Origin: Trinickia violacea
GTDB taxonomy: Bacteria; Pseudomonadota; Gammaproteobacteria; Burkholderiales; Burkholderiaceae
Direction: 5' to 3'
Assembly: GCF_005280735.1 (NCBI RefSeq)
Contig: NZ_CP040078.1
Location: 1,178,001-1,242,000 of the forward strand
Length of the DNA stretch: 64,000 bases
Shown one piece after another: positions 27,961 to 36,017 of the stretch. Made by a program: the position numbers and the translations under genes. Each line of letters opens with the position of its first letter. Position 1 is the first letter of the stretch. The notes under the pieces are model-generated. The model was not told the DNA's origin. It saw only the letters and a list, made by a program, of their open reading frames with translations, and did not search any database.

Positions 27961-28986
27961 CTACCCCTGTTCCACCGGCACCACCCTCAACGCGAGCCTC
28001 TGCGTTCTCCTAATCACGACAACCTCTACGTCCTTTCCGACCCTCGACGCGTCCATCACCCGCTGCAGCGCGTCGATCCCGTCGACGGTAACGGAATCGA
28101 CCGCCACCAGCGTATCGCCCGCCCGCAGCCCGGCCGCCGCAGCCGGGCTGCCGCCGACGATCTCCATCACATGAACCCCAGTCGCAGCCGGTAGTTCGAA
28201 AAACCGCTGCACCTTGCGCGGAATCGGCGTCGTCGTCCCGGCAATGCCGATATACGCACGCCTCACGCGCCCATGCGCAAACAGCTGCATCACCACCCAC
28301 TTCGCCGTATCGATCGCCGTGGCAAACGAAAGCGCCTGCGCGCCTGGAATGATCGCCGTATTCACCCCGATCACCTGGCCCGCCGAGTTGACGAGCGGAC
28401 CGCCGGAGTTGCCGGGATTGAGCGCCGCATCGGTCTGAATCACGTCGTAGATCATCCGCCCGGAATATGAGCGCAGCGACCGCCCAAGCGCGGACACGAC
28501 TCCCGTCGTCACCGTCTGCGTCAGCCCGAGCGGATTGCCGACCGCAATCGCAATCTGCCCGACGCGCAGCTTCCCCGATTCGCCGAGTTCGACATGCGGC
28601 AGCGCCTCGGCCGACCCGATCCGCAGCACCGCGAGATCGGTATTCGGATCGTCGCCGACGACGCTCGCCTCGTATTGCGATCCGTCCGCGAGCGTCACGC
28701 CGATGTGCGCCGCGCCATGAATCACGTGGCTGTTCGTCAGCATGTAGCCGTCGGGTGTGAAGAGGAACCCGGAGCCGCTGCCGCCGCGCGGCGCACCCCG
28801 GTTCGCGCCGCCGGCCGGCTGCCGCTCGACGGCGACATAGGCCACCGACGGCTGCACGCGCTCGAGCGCGCCGATTACGGTGCGCGAGTAGGCGTCGAGC
28901 AGCGCGTCGTCGCCGAGCGGGGTGGGGTCTCCGGCACCTGACGGCGTGCGCGTCAGGTCGTCGATGAATTGCGGACGGCGTCCCAT
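27961..28986 (-). CDS. S1C (HtrA/DegP-like) serine protease with PDZ domain
   Basis: A 341-aa trypsin-like protease. The catalytic triad is visible: His87 (LTNSHVIHGA), Asp117 (DPNTDLAVLR) and Ser194 (NPGNSGGPLVNSAGQV). One PDZ domain follows (about 255-341; GSPAAAAGLRAGDTLVAVD). HtrA-type proteases degrade damaged envelope proteins, but here the N-terminus (MGRRPQFIDDLTRTPSG) shows no signal peptide or membrane anchor. An upstream in-frame start at 29043 adds 19 residues without creating one. The start at 28986 has CAGGAG eight bases upstream. It may therefore act in the cytoplasm or be exported unusually. It is convergent with ggt. Confidence 0.9.
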   Translation of the reverse strand: MGRRPQFIDDLTRTPSGAGDPTPLGDDALLDAYSRTVIGALERVQPSVAYVAVERQPAGGANRGAPRGGSGSGFLFTPDGYMLTNSHVIHGAAHIGVTLADGSQYEASVVGDDPNTDLAVLRIGSAEALPHVELGESGKLRVGQIAIAVGNPLGLTQTVTTGVVSALGRSLRSYSGRMIYDVIQTDAALNPGNSGGPLVNSAGQVIGVNTAIIPGAQALSFATAIDTAKWVVMQLFAHGRVRRAYIGIAGTTTPIPRKVQRFFELPAATGVHVMEIVGGSPAAAAGLRAGDTLVAVDSVTVDGIDALQRVMDASRVGKDVEVVVIRRTQRLALRVVPVEQG

Positions 28987-29272
28987 CGTGACGCTCCTGA
29001 TGAATTGAGGCCCGCATATGCGTGGCGAGCGTCCCGATTTCAAGATGGGCGCGGGAAGCCCTTCCAGGCTGATTCGGCACGCGCGTCGAGGCGATATTGC
29101 GGGGCGGCTACTTAGGACCTGTTATTCGCGCGAACCGAGGCCCTAGGCATAATGCCGGAATCCGTTGCGCGCGGCCGTTCGGTTCGCAGTGCTCGATTCC
29201 GGGCCCGGCGCAACGTATTGGATGATTGACGCCGCGAGTGCAAGGCTCGCCGCGTCTCCTCGGAATTCCCCC

Positions 29273-29869
29273 ATGACTGAAAACATGACCCGTACGACCA
29301 CCGACGCCAAGCAGACCCGCCGAGAAGTCCGCACCCAGGCCGGCGACCTGCTGTTCGCGCTCCTCAAGAGCCTGCCGTTTCGCGACCGTCTCGCCGAGGG
29401 CCTCCTGATGGCGCTGCAAGCGATGGGCGGGGCGTGCATGGCATACGGCATCGGCCTGGCGGTGCATCCGGAACAGGCTTTCTGGGCCGCCATCACGGCG
29501 ATTGCCGTGACGCAGCACACCTATGCGGACACCCGGAATCTGTCGCGTGACCAGTTCATCGGCGCGATGGCGGGCGGGCTGTTCGGCTTCGCCGGCGCGT
29601 GGCTCGGCGCCGGCACGCACGAGATCCTCGGCTATGCGACGACCATCGGGGCGGTGATCCTCGTCTGCTGGTGCGTGAACGTGGGCAGTGCGGCGCGCCT
29701 CGGCGCCATCACCGCGACGATCGTGCTGCTGGTCCCGCAGCAGGGCCCGCTCTGGGACGTGGCGCTCTACCGGCTCGGCGAGGTGACGCTGGGCACGCTT
29801 AGCGCGCTGTTCGTCAGCCTGCTCGTATCGAGGCTTCAGCGCGTGCTGGCGGGCACTAGAATCGGGTAA
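29273..29869 (+). CDS. FUSC-family membrane protein (fusaric acid resistance-like)
   Basis: A 198-aa protein with five to six hydrophobic segments of the FUSC type: LLMALQAMGGACMAYGIGLA, PEQAFWAAITAIAVTQHTY, QFIGAMAGGLFGFAGAWLG and RLGAITATIVLLVP, ending near RLGEVTLGTLSALFVSLL. Full-size relatives (AaeB, FusC) of 600-700 aa export aromatic acids with a membrane-fusion partner. This is a half-size form without such a partner, so its function may differ. Two nearby ATGs (29273 and 29285) are possible, neither with a strong ribosome site; I took the first. Confidence 0.82.
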   Translation: MTENMTRTTTDAKQTRREVRTQAGDLLFALLKSLPFRDRLAEGLLMALQAMGGACMAYGIGLAVHPEQAFWAAITAIAVTQHTYADTRNLSRDQFIGAMAGGLFGFAGAWLGAGTHEILGYATTIGAVILVCWCVNVGSAARLGAITATIVLLVPQQGPLWDVALYRLGEVTLGTLSALFVSLLVSRLQRVLAGTRIG

Positions 29870-29970
29870 GGATTGGCAGCGCGAGGCAGGCCCAGCCGCA
29901 CGAATCAAGCGGTTGCACCGGGTTGGTGACGAATTTGTTTTGTTCTACGACACTTACGACGAGCGTTTCG

Positions 29971-30366
29971 ATGGCAACGAACCCGATTCCCGCGACGCCG
30001 GAGCCCGGCATAGAGCGTTTGAGCGCGATTACGCTGGTGACGCGCGACATGGGCGCCGCTGTGCGCTTTTACGAAGCGCTCGGTTTTCAACGCAAGTACG
30101 GCGGGCCGGATGCGGCGTTTACGTCGTTTGCTTTCGGGCCGTCGTTCCTGAATCTGAGCGCGGAGGCCGGGAGGCCGCCCGGGACGGGCCCGGGCTGGGG
30201 GCGAACGATCGTCTATGTCTCGGACGTCGACGCGATGTACCGGAAGGCGCTGGCCGCAGGCTTGACGCCGGAATTCGCCCCATCGGACGCGCCGTGGGGC
30301 GAGCGCTATTTCCACATCCGCGACCCCGACGGGCACGAGTTGAGCTTTGCCAAGCCTTTGGGTTAA
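29971..30366 (+). CDS. VOC-family (glyoxalase/bleomycin resistance-like) protein
   Basis: A 131-aa single-domain metalloprotein-like fold. It has two beta-alpha-beta-beta-beta modules: RLSAITLVTRDMGAAVRFYEALGFQRKY at the start and WGRTIVYVSDVDAMYRKALAAGL in the second half, ending GERYFHIRDPDGHELSFAKP with the usual C-terminal DPDGHELSF motif. Members include glyoxalase I, extradiol dioxygenases and antibiotic-binding proteins. This one is too generic to assign. I took the ATG at 29971, since the extra 16 residues from a GTG at 29923 are not part of the fold. Confidence 0.85.
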   Translation: MATNPIPATPEPGIERLSAITLVTRDMGAAVRFYEALGFQRKYGGPDAAFTSFAFGPSFLNLSAEAGRPPGTGPGWGRTIVYVSDVDAMYRKALAAGLTPEFAPSDAPWGERYFHIRDPDGHELSFAKPLG

Positions 30367-30491
30367 AGCCGGTTATCGGCGTTGAATCGGCGAGAATCGG
30401 TTTTCGGCAGTTAGGGACAGGTAACACGCCTGACACCAGCCAATTCGATAATCGTTGGTTGCGCCACTATTTGCCGTAGAGGAGAAAATCG

Positions 30492-31415
30492 ATGAACGAA
30501 AAGGAAAACCCCGCTGACACGCTCAACCAGGAACGCCAGCGCCGCTTCGAAGAAGACCTGATCGACGCCTACGACGAAGAACTCGAGATGGAGGTCGACG
30601 ACCGCAAGCTCGACGGCGATAGCGTGTTTTCGGCGGAAGCGCGCGAATCGCGCAAGATGTATTTCCGCGAGCTGTTCCGCTTGCAAGGCGAGCTCGTGAA
30701 GCTGCAGGACTGGGTGGTGAGCACGGGCCACCGGCTCGTGGTGATCTTCGAGGGACGCGACGCCGCGGGCAAGGGCGGCGCGATCAAGCGCATCACGCAG
30801 CGCCTGAATCCGCGCGTCTGCCGCGTCGCGGCGCTGCCTGCGCCGAACAACCGCGAGCGCACCCAGTGGTATTTCCAGCGCTATGTCGCGCACCTGCCCG
30901 CCGGCGGCGAAATCGTGCTGTTCGACCGGAGCTGGTACAACCGCGCGGGGGTCGAGCGCGTGATGAACTTCTGCACCGATGAGGAATATGAGGAGTTCTT
31001 CCGCTCGGTTCCCGAGTTCGAAAAGATGCTCTCGAGAAGCGGCATTCAGATCATCAAGTACTGGTTCTCGATTACCGACGAAGAGCAGGAAGTGCGCTTC
31101 GAGAGCCGCATCATCGATCCGCTCAAGCAGTGGAAACTGAGCCCGATGGACCTCGAAAGCCGGCGCCGCTGGGAGGACTACACGCAGGCGAAGGAAATCA
31201 TGCTGCAGCGCTCGCATATTCCCGAGGCGCCGTGGTGGGTCGTGCAGGCCGTCGACAAAAAGCGCGCGCGCCTGAACTGCATTCATCACCTGCTGGACCA
31301 GGTGCCGTATACCGACGTCGAGCATCCGTCGGTGACGCTGCCCGCGCGCGTGCATCACCCCGACTACCTCCGCCAGCCCGTGCCGTCGACCATGATCGTG
31401 CCGGAAATCTATTGA
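30492..31415 (+). CDS. ppk2: Polyphosphate kinase 2 (PPK2 family)
   Basis: A 307-aa cytoplasmic enzyme that transfers phosphate between polyphosphate and nucleotides, typically driving NDP to NTP. The P-loop is EGRDAAGKGGAIKR (87-100), the Walker B/lid segment is FDRSWYNRAGVER (144-156), and the lid SRRRWEDYTQAKEIML lies near 245. A single PPK2 domain follows an acidic N-terminal extension of about 45 residues. AGAGGAGAAAATCG before the ATG is a strong ribosome site. It is convergent with a PiT phosphate transporter, sharing a hairpin terminator. The two genes link phosphate uptake and polyphosphate use by neighbourhood only. Confidence 0.94.
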   Translation: MNEKENPADTLNQERQRRFEEDLIDAYDEELEMEVDDRKLDGDSVFSAEARESRKMYFRELFRLQGELVKLQDWVVSTGHRLVVIFEGRDAAGKGGAIKRITQRLNPRVCRVAALPAPNNRERTQWYFQRYVAHLPAGGEIVLFDRSWYNRAGVERVMNFCTDEEYEEFFRSVPEFEKMLSRSGIQIIKYWFSITDEEQEVRFESRIIDPLKQWKLSPMDLESRRRWEDYTQAKEIMLQRSHIPEAPWWVVQAVDKKRARLNCIHHLLDQVPYTDVEHPSVTLPARVHHPDYLRQPVPSTMIVPEIY

Positions 31416-31440
31416 CGCGCGTAACCATGCACTGAAAGCA

Positions 31441-31468
31441 AATCGGCCGCCCAAAAGGGCGGCCGATT
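31441..31468. terminator. Terminator between convergent ppk2 and phosphate transporter
   Basis: AATCGGCCGCCC, AAAA, GGGCGGCCGATT: a perfect 12-bp stem with a 4-nt loop, 25 bases after the ppk2 stop and 52 bases from the facing stop. Suits termination from both sides. Confidence 0.8.
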
Positions 31469-31520
31469 GCATTTGGGCGCCGGCGGTGAAAGCAGGCCGG
31501 CAGGGAGTGTCGCGAACGCG

Positions 31521-33107
31521 TCAGAAAAGCTGCCGGAACACCCAGTAAAGCGCACCGGACAACATGATCGACGCCGGCAGCGTCAGCACCCACGCGAGCA
31601 CGAGGCTGCGCACCGTGCTCCATTGCAGGCCGGAACCGTTGGCGGCCATCGTGCCCGCCACGCCCGAGGCGAGGACGTGCGTCGTCGAAACCGGCAGGCC
31701 CCAAGCATCGGCCATGCCGATCGTCGCCATCGCCACCATCTCGGCGGAGGCGCCTTGCCCGTAGGTCAAGTGCTGCTTGCCGATCTTTTCGCCGACCGTC
31801 ACGACGATCCGCTTCCAGCCGACCATCGTGCCCAGGCCAAGCGCAATCGCGACGGCCACCTTCACCCAAGTCGGGATGAACTTGGTCGCATGGTCGACTT
31901 GGCTCTTGTAGTTGTCGATCGCCTTCTTGTCGTCCGGGGAGAAGGCGACGGCGTTCGATTTTTCGATCAGGCGGATCGCTTCGGACGTGACGTACATGTT
32001 GTTGCGGACGTTGTCGACGACGCTTTGCGGCACGGCGGCCATCGACCCCGATCGGTGGACCTGCTCGCCGATCGTTTCGGTGAGCTGCTTGAGCGCGGGC
32101 ATCGTCTCGGGCGTCAACTGACGCGTACGCACGTAGGATTCGACGTCGGCGCGCGGGTCCTGGGAAGGCGGGGCGCCATTCGTATACTTCTCGAACACCG
32201 TGGACACGTGCTGCGTGACCGCGATGAACGTCTCGGTTTGCGCGGGCGTCACGGCCTTGTTCAGCGCGTAGGCGGTCGGCACGGTACCGATCAGGATCAG
32301 CATGATGAGGCCCATGCCCTTTTGGCCGTCGTTCGAGCCGTGTGCAAACGAGACGCCGGTGCAGGTCAGGATCAGGAGCGCGCGAATCCAGAACGGCGGC
32401 GGCGTATTCTTCGTCGGTTCCGAATACAGCTTCGGCACGCGCACGAGCGCTTTCAGCACGATCAGCAGCAGGGCCGACAGCACGAACCCGACGATCGGCG
32501 AGAAGAGCAGCGCCTTGCCGACGCCGGCCGCTTGGGCCCAATCGACGCCGCTCGTGCCCGAGGGGCCATGAATGATCTGATTCATCAAGCCGACGCCGAT
32601 GATCGAGCCGACGAGCGTATGCGAGCTCGACGACGGCAGTCCGAAGAACCAGGTGCCGAGATTCCAGATGATCGCGGCGATCAGCAGCGCGAACACCATC
32701 GCGAAGCCGGCGCCGCTGCCGACCTGCAGGATCAGCTCGACCGGCAGCAACTGCAGGATGCCGAACGCGACCGCGCCGGTCGACACGAGCACCCCGAGAA
32801 AATTCCACGCGCCCGACCAGACCACCGCGAGATGCGGTTCGAGCGAATTCGTATAGATGACGGTGGCGACCGCGTTGGCCGTATCGTGAAAGCCGTTGAC
32901 GAATTCAAAGCCGAGCGCGATGAGAAGCGCGACGCCGAGCAGCAAATAGGGAAGTGCGGAGCCTAGTTTGACGGGCTGTAGATCGGATGCGATATGGGCG
33001 GCGACGTAGACGGCGCCGATCGCGATGATGAGTAAAAAGATGGCGAAACTGATATTGCGCCCGCGCCCACTGATCGTACTCGTCTGGGGATAGGAGAGGT
33101 CTGGCAT
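31521..33107 (-). CDS. Inorganic phosphate transporter, PiT family
   Basis: A 528-aa inner-membrane symporter for phosphate (with H+ or metal). Both inverted-repeat signatures of the family are present: FEFVNGFHDTANAVATVIYT near residues 68-87 and GLPVSTTHVLASGVAG near the C-terminus. GLPSSSSHTLVGSIIGVG is near 155. About 11 hydrophobic segments are split by a soluble stretch of about 150 residues (320-440), as in Pit proteins of the PF01384 family. It is convergent with ppk2. The 345-bp region upstream is non-coding and AT-rich near the start. No phoU-like gene is next to it, unlike many pit operons. Confidence 0.94.
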   Translation of the reverse strand: MPDLSYPQTSTISGRGRNISFAIFLLIIAIGAVYVAAHIASDLQPVKLGSALPYLLLGVALLIALGFEFVNGFHDTANAVATVIYTNSLEPHLAVVWSGAWNFLGVLVSTGAVAFGILQLLPVELILQVGSGAGFAMVFALLIAAIIWNLGTWFFGLPSSSSHTLVGSIIGVGLMNQIIHGPSGTSGVDWAQAAGVGKALLFSPIVGFVLSALLLIVLKALVRVPKLYSEPTKNTPPPFWIRALLILTCTGVSFAHGSNDGQKGMGLIMLILIGTVPTAYALNKAVTPAQTETFIAVTQHVSTVFEKYTNGAPPSQDPRADVESYVRTRQLTPETMPALKQLTETIGEQVHRSGSMAAVPQSVVDNVRNNMYVTSEAIRLIEKSNAVAFSPDDKKAIDNYKSQVDHATKFIPTWVKVAVAIALGLGTMVGWKRIVVTVGEKIGKQHLTYGQGASAEMVAMATIGMADAWGLPVSTTHVLASGVAGTMAANGSGLQWSTVRSLVLAWVLTLPASIMLSGALYWVFRQLF

Positions 33108-33452
33108 GGCCGGCTCCGTGATCGCGAGACTTACGATGTACTGCGCAAGTCTCAGGATAACTGTGAAGGATTTATGTCGGATTTCTTACGATAATCTGCA
33201 ATACGAAATAAATAATTCGTGGTGTTTCTTATGAATGAATCGGCGTTGCAGGATGAGGCAGGAACTGACTAACGGCTTATGGCAGGACGGCGGACTACGC
33301 AAACCGGTTAGTTCATCGCAAATGGGATGATGGCCCGGTGTTATTGGATCGGAGGCGTGTTTCAGCTGAGTGACGCGGCATTATCCTGAGAATAGGAGCC
33401 GGTCGGCAAGCGTTATCCTGTGACATTTCTCATAAAGACGAACGAAAGACGG
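33108..33452. other. Divergent intergenic region between phosphate and metal transporter genes
   Basis: 345 bases with no gene. The first 130 bases next to the PiT gene are clearly AT-rich and probably hold its promoter. I could not find a clean Pho box or Mur/Fur-type palindrome. Confidence 0.5.
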
Positions 33453-34724
33453 ATGAATCAGATTCGGTCTACGGTCAGACGCTTGCCTCTGCTCCGCTCG
33501 ATTGCCGTGTGGGGCCCGGGGCTCCTCGTGATGCTCGCCGACACCGACGCCGGCAACGTCGTCACAGCCGCCCAGGCCGGCGCGCAATGGGGCTATCGGC
33601 TGCTGCCGCTGCTCGTGCTGCTGATCCCGCTGCTCTATATGGCGCAGGAGCTGACCGTGCGGCTCGGCATCTATACCGGGCGCGGACATGGCGAGCTGAT
33701 TCGCGAGCACTTCGGGCCCGTGTGGTCGTGGGTGTCGGTCGCGGGGCTTGGGGTCGCCACCGTCGGCTCGCTCGTCACCGAGTTCACGGCCGTGGCGGGC
33801 ATCGGCGAGCTGTTCGGCGTCTCGCGCTCGCTGACGCTGCCCGCTGCCGCGCTGGGGCTCGTGGCCATTGTCGCGACCGGCTCGTATCGGCGGATCGAGC
33901 GGATGGCACTCTTGATCGGCTTGCTCGAACTCGCGTTTTTCGCGGTCGCATGGTCGACGCACCCGGATTGGCGCGTGGTCGCCGCCGACGTCGCCGATCT
34001 GCCGCTCGGCAATCACGAGTTCCTATATCTCGTGGCCGCGCTGATCGGCGCCGTGTTCAACCCGTGGATGGTGTTTTACCAGCAGGCGGCCGTCGCCGAT
34101 AAGGGGCTCACGCCCGCCGATTGCCAGGCCGAGCGCTGGGATACGGCCGTCGGCGCCGTGCTCACGCAGGCGCTGACGGCGGCGGTGCTCGTCGCCGCGG
34201 CGGCGACGCTCGGCGCGAGCAGCGGAAGCGGCGGCAGCGGCGCGCACGGGTCGCTCGACAGCGTCGGCGAGATCAGTAGTGCGCTCGCGCCGCTGCTCGG
34301 CGCGCAGTGGGGGCGGGTCGTGTTCAGCGCCGGCGTGCTCGGCGCGGCGCTGGTGGCGGCGATCGTCGCGTCGCTTGCGCTCGCGTGGGGTGTCGGCGAG
34401 GTCACGGGTGTCAGACGTTCGCTCGAATACCGGCCGCAGCAGGCGCCGTGGTTCTACGGCGTCTACGTGGCCGCGGTGGCGGGCAGCGCGGCGCTCGTCT
34501 GGGCGTCGCGCGATCTCGTGTGGCTCAACATTGGCGCGCAGGTCGTCAACGCGTTCCTGCTGCCGCTCGTGCTCGGCCTCCTGGTCGCACTGGCCGCGCG
34601 GGCGCTGCCGGATGCCGCGAAGCTGTCGCGCCCGTATACGTGGATACTGGCCGGCGCGACGTTCGCCGTCTGCGTGCTCGGCTGGTTCGGCGCGCTGTGG
34701 GGCTGGATCGGCAGCGTAAAATGA
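33453..34724 (+). CDS. NRAMP-related divalent metal transporter
   Basis: A 423-aa membrane protein with about 11 hydrophobic segments and NRAMP order of motifs. The helix-1 motif is ADTDAGNVVTAAQAGAQWGY (from residue 29), where canonical NRAMPs have DPGN; Asp30 and Asn35 remain, with extra Thr-Asp-Ala in place of Pro. Helix 6 has FNPWMVFYQQ (202-211) where Mn/Fe transporters have the MPH motif, so the metal-coordinating Met is missing at its usual place. This places it in a divergent NRAMP-related branch, perhaps with other ion selectivity such as Mg. The ATG at 33453 was chosen; a GTG at 33420 is less likely. A LysR gene follows 83 bases later. Confidence 0.85.
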   Translation: MNQIRSTVRRLPLLRSIAVWGPGLLVMLADTDAGNVVTAAQAGAQWGYRLLPLLVLLIPLLYMAQELTVRLGIYTGRGHGELIREHFGPVWSWVSVAGLGVATVGSLVTEFTAVAGIGELFGVSRSLTLPAAALGLVAIVATGSYRRIERMALLIGLLELAFFAVAWSTHPDWRVVAADVADLPLGNHEFLYLVAALIGAVFNPWMVFYQQAAVADKGLTPADCQAERWDTAVGAVLTQALTAAVLVAAAATLGASSGSGGSGAHGSLDSVGEISSALAPLLGAQWGRVVFSAGVLGAALVAAIVASLALAWGVGEVTGVRRSLEYRPQQAPWFYGVYVAAVAGSAALVWASRDLVWLNIGAQVVNAFLLPLVLGLLVALAARALPDAAKLSRPYTWILAGATFAVCVLGWFGALWGWIGSVK

Positions 34725-34807
34725 GCGCCCGGCCGATGCCGAACCGGTAGCCGAACCGGCTTTGCCAGCCTGGCCGTCTTTGCCACCTTCGCCATAGGGC
34801 CCGCGAC

Positions 34808-35761
34808 TTGAAACGAAAAATGCCCGCGCTGAACGCGCTCAAAGCCTTCGAAGTGGCCGGCCGCACCGGCAGCTTCACGCGTGCGGCAGAACTGCTGAAC
34901 GTGACGCAAAGCGCGGTCAGCCGGCAGGTCCGGCAACTGGAAGAGCAACTCGAAGAGCCGCTGCTGCAGCGCCGCCATCATCATCTCGAGTTGACGGCCG
35001 CGGGCCGCGTGCTGCTGCAGGCGCTGCAGCAGTCGTTCGACAAGATCGAACTCACCGTGCGCAGCATCCAGGAGAAGACGCACCTGAACCGCCTGCGCGT
35101 GAATGCGCCGCCCACCTTCGCGAGCCGCTGGCTGATGCCGCGCCTCGGCCGGCTGCGCGAGCAGCATCCGGAGCTCGAGATCAGCCTCACCACGCGCACA
35201 CAGGACAGCCTCGCCGAATCGAGCGTGCTCGATTGTGCGATCCGCTTCGGCAACGGCGAGTGGGAGGGGCTCGACAATGTGCTGCTGATGCAGGAGCGTC
35301 ATGTCGCCGTTTGCGCGCCGGCGCTGCTCGCGCGGCGGCAGGATCAGGACGGCATCGATTTGAACCGCTTCACGCTGCTGCACGTGCTCGCGAGCGACGA
35401 TCAGCGCTACCTGACCTGGCAGCACTGGCTGAAGGCGGCCGGCATCGAGGGCGTCGATATCCAAGGCGGGTACGAATTCGATCTGCTCGATCACGCGATT
35501 CGCGCGGCGGTCGACGGCCTCGGCATCACGATCGCGGACCGCAGCATGATCGCGCGCGAACTCGCCAGCGGACAGTTGACGCAAGTGCTCAATGTCCACG
35601 TGGACGGCCATCAATCGTATTGGCTCGTGACGCGGCCCGAGCAAACCGCGCTGCCGCATCTCGTTCAGTTCAAGGAATGGCTGCAGCAGGAGGTGTGGCT
35701 GGCCGAGCGCAATCTGGAACCGTCGTCGCCGTCGCGTGAACCGCTTCAAGCGCGTCTTTGA
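34808..35761 (+). CDS. LysR-family regulator, GcvA-like
   Basis: A 317-aa LysR regulator. The HTH lies at about residues 7-66 (ALNALKAFEVAGRTGSFTRA) and the effector domain at about 95-300 with the GcvA-group pattern NAPPTFASRWLMPRL. The start is TTG at 34808 with AGGG eight bases upstream, or the ATG four codons later at 34820, which lacks a ribosome site. It sits 256 bases before the aldehyde dehydrogenase operon on the same strand and is the most likely local regulator of that operon. This is inference from position only. Confidence 0.9.
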   Translation: MKRKMPALNALKAFEVAGRTGSFTRAAELLNVTQSAVSRQVRQLEEQLEEPLLQRRHHHLELTAAGRVLLQALQQSFDKIELTVRSIQEKTHLNRLRVNAPPTFASRWLMPRLGRLREQHPELEISLTTRTQDSLAESSVLDCAIRFGNGEWEGLDNVLLMQERHVAVCAPALLARRQDQDGIDLNRFTLLHVLASDDQRYLTWQHWLKAAGIEGVDIQGGYEFDLLDHAIRAAVDGLGITIADRSMIARELASGQLTQVLNVHVDGHQSYWLVTRPEQTALPHLVQFKEWLQQEVWLAERNLEPSSPSREPLQARL

Positions 35762-36017
35762 GATGCTTTAATCTCATATTTAATTCGCATCCGCTCGTCT
35801 TGGTGTTTTCCCTAGGCCGGTCCCGAACCCGCAACCGGCCGAGTCCCGCCATCTTCAATGGTCATCGGCCTTAGCCTGGCAACGTGAGTTTTTCGAATGT
35901 TTGTCGCTCGAAATACTCGCTTGCTGAGCCCGCATCCGCCGCCAAGAATTCACTCACTCCCCTGTATTCGCGGCGTTTTACCGGTCGCGAGCGGCAACGC
36001 TTCCATCTTCTTGGGCA

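Noticed and set aside
33165..33185. Possible Pho box (CTGTGAAGGATTTATGTCGG) upstream of the phosphate transporter
   Set aside because: Only the first half-site resembles CTGTCA; the second half is off in both sequence and spacing.
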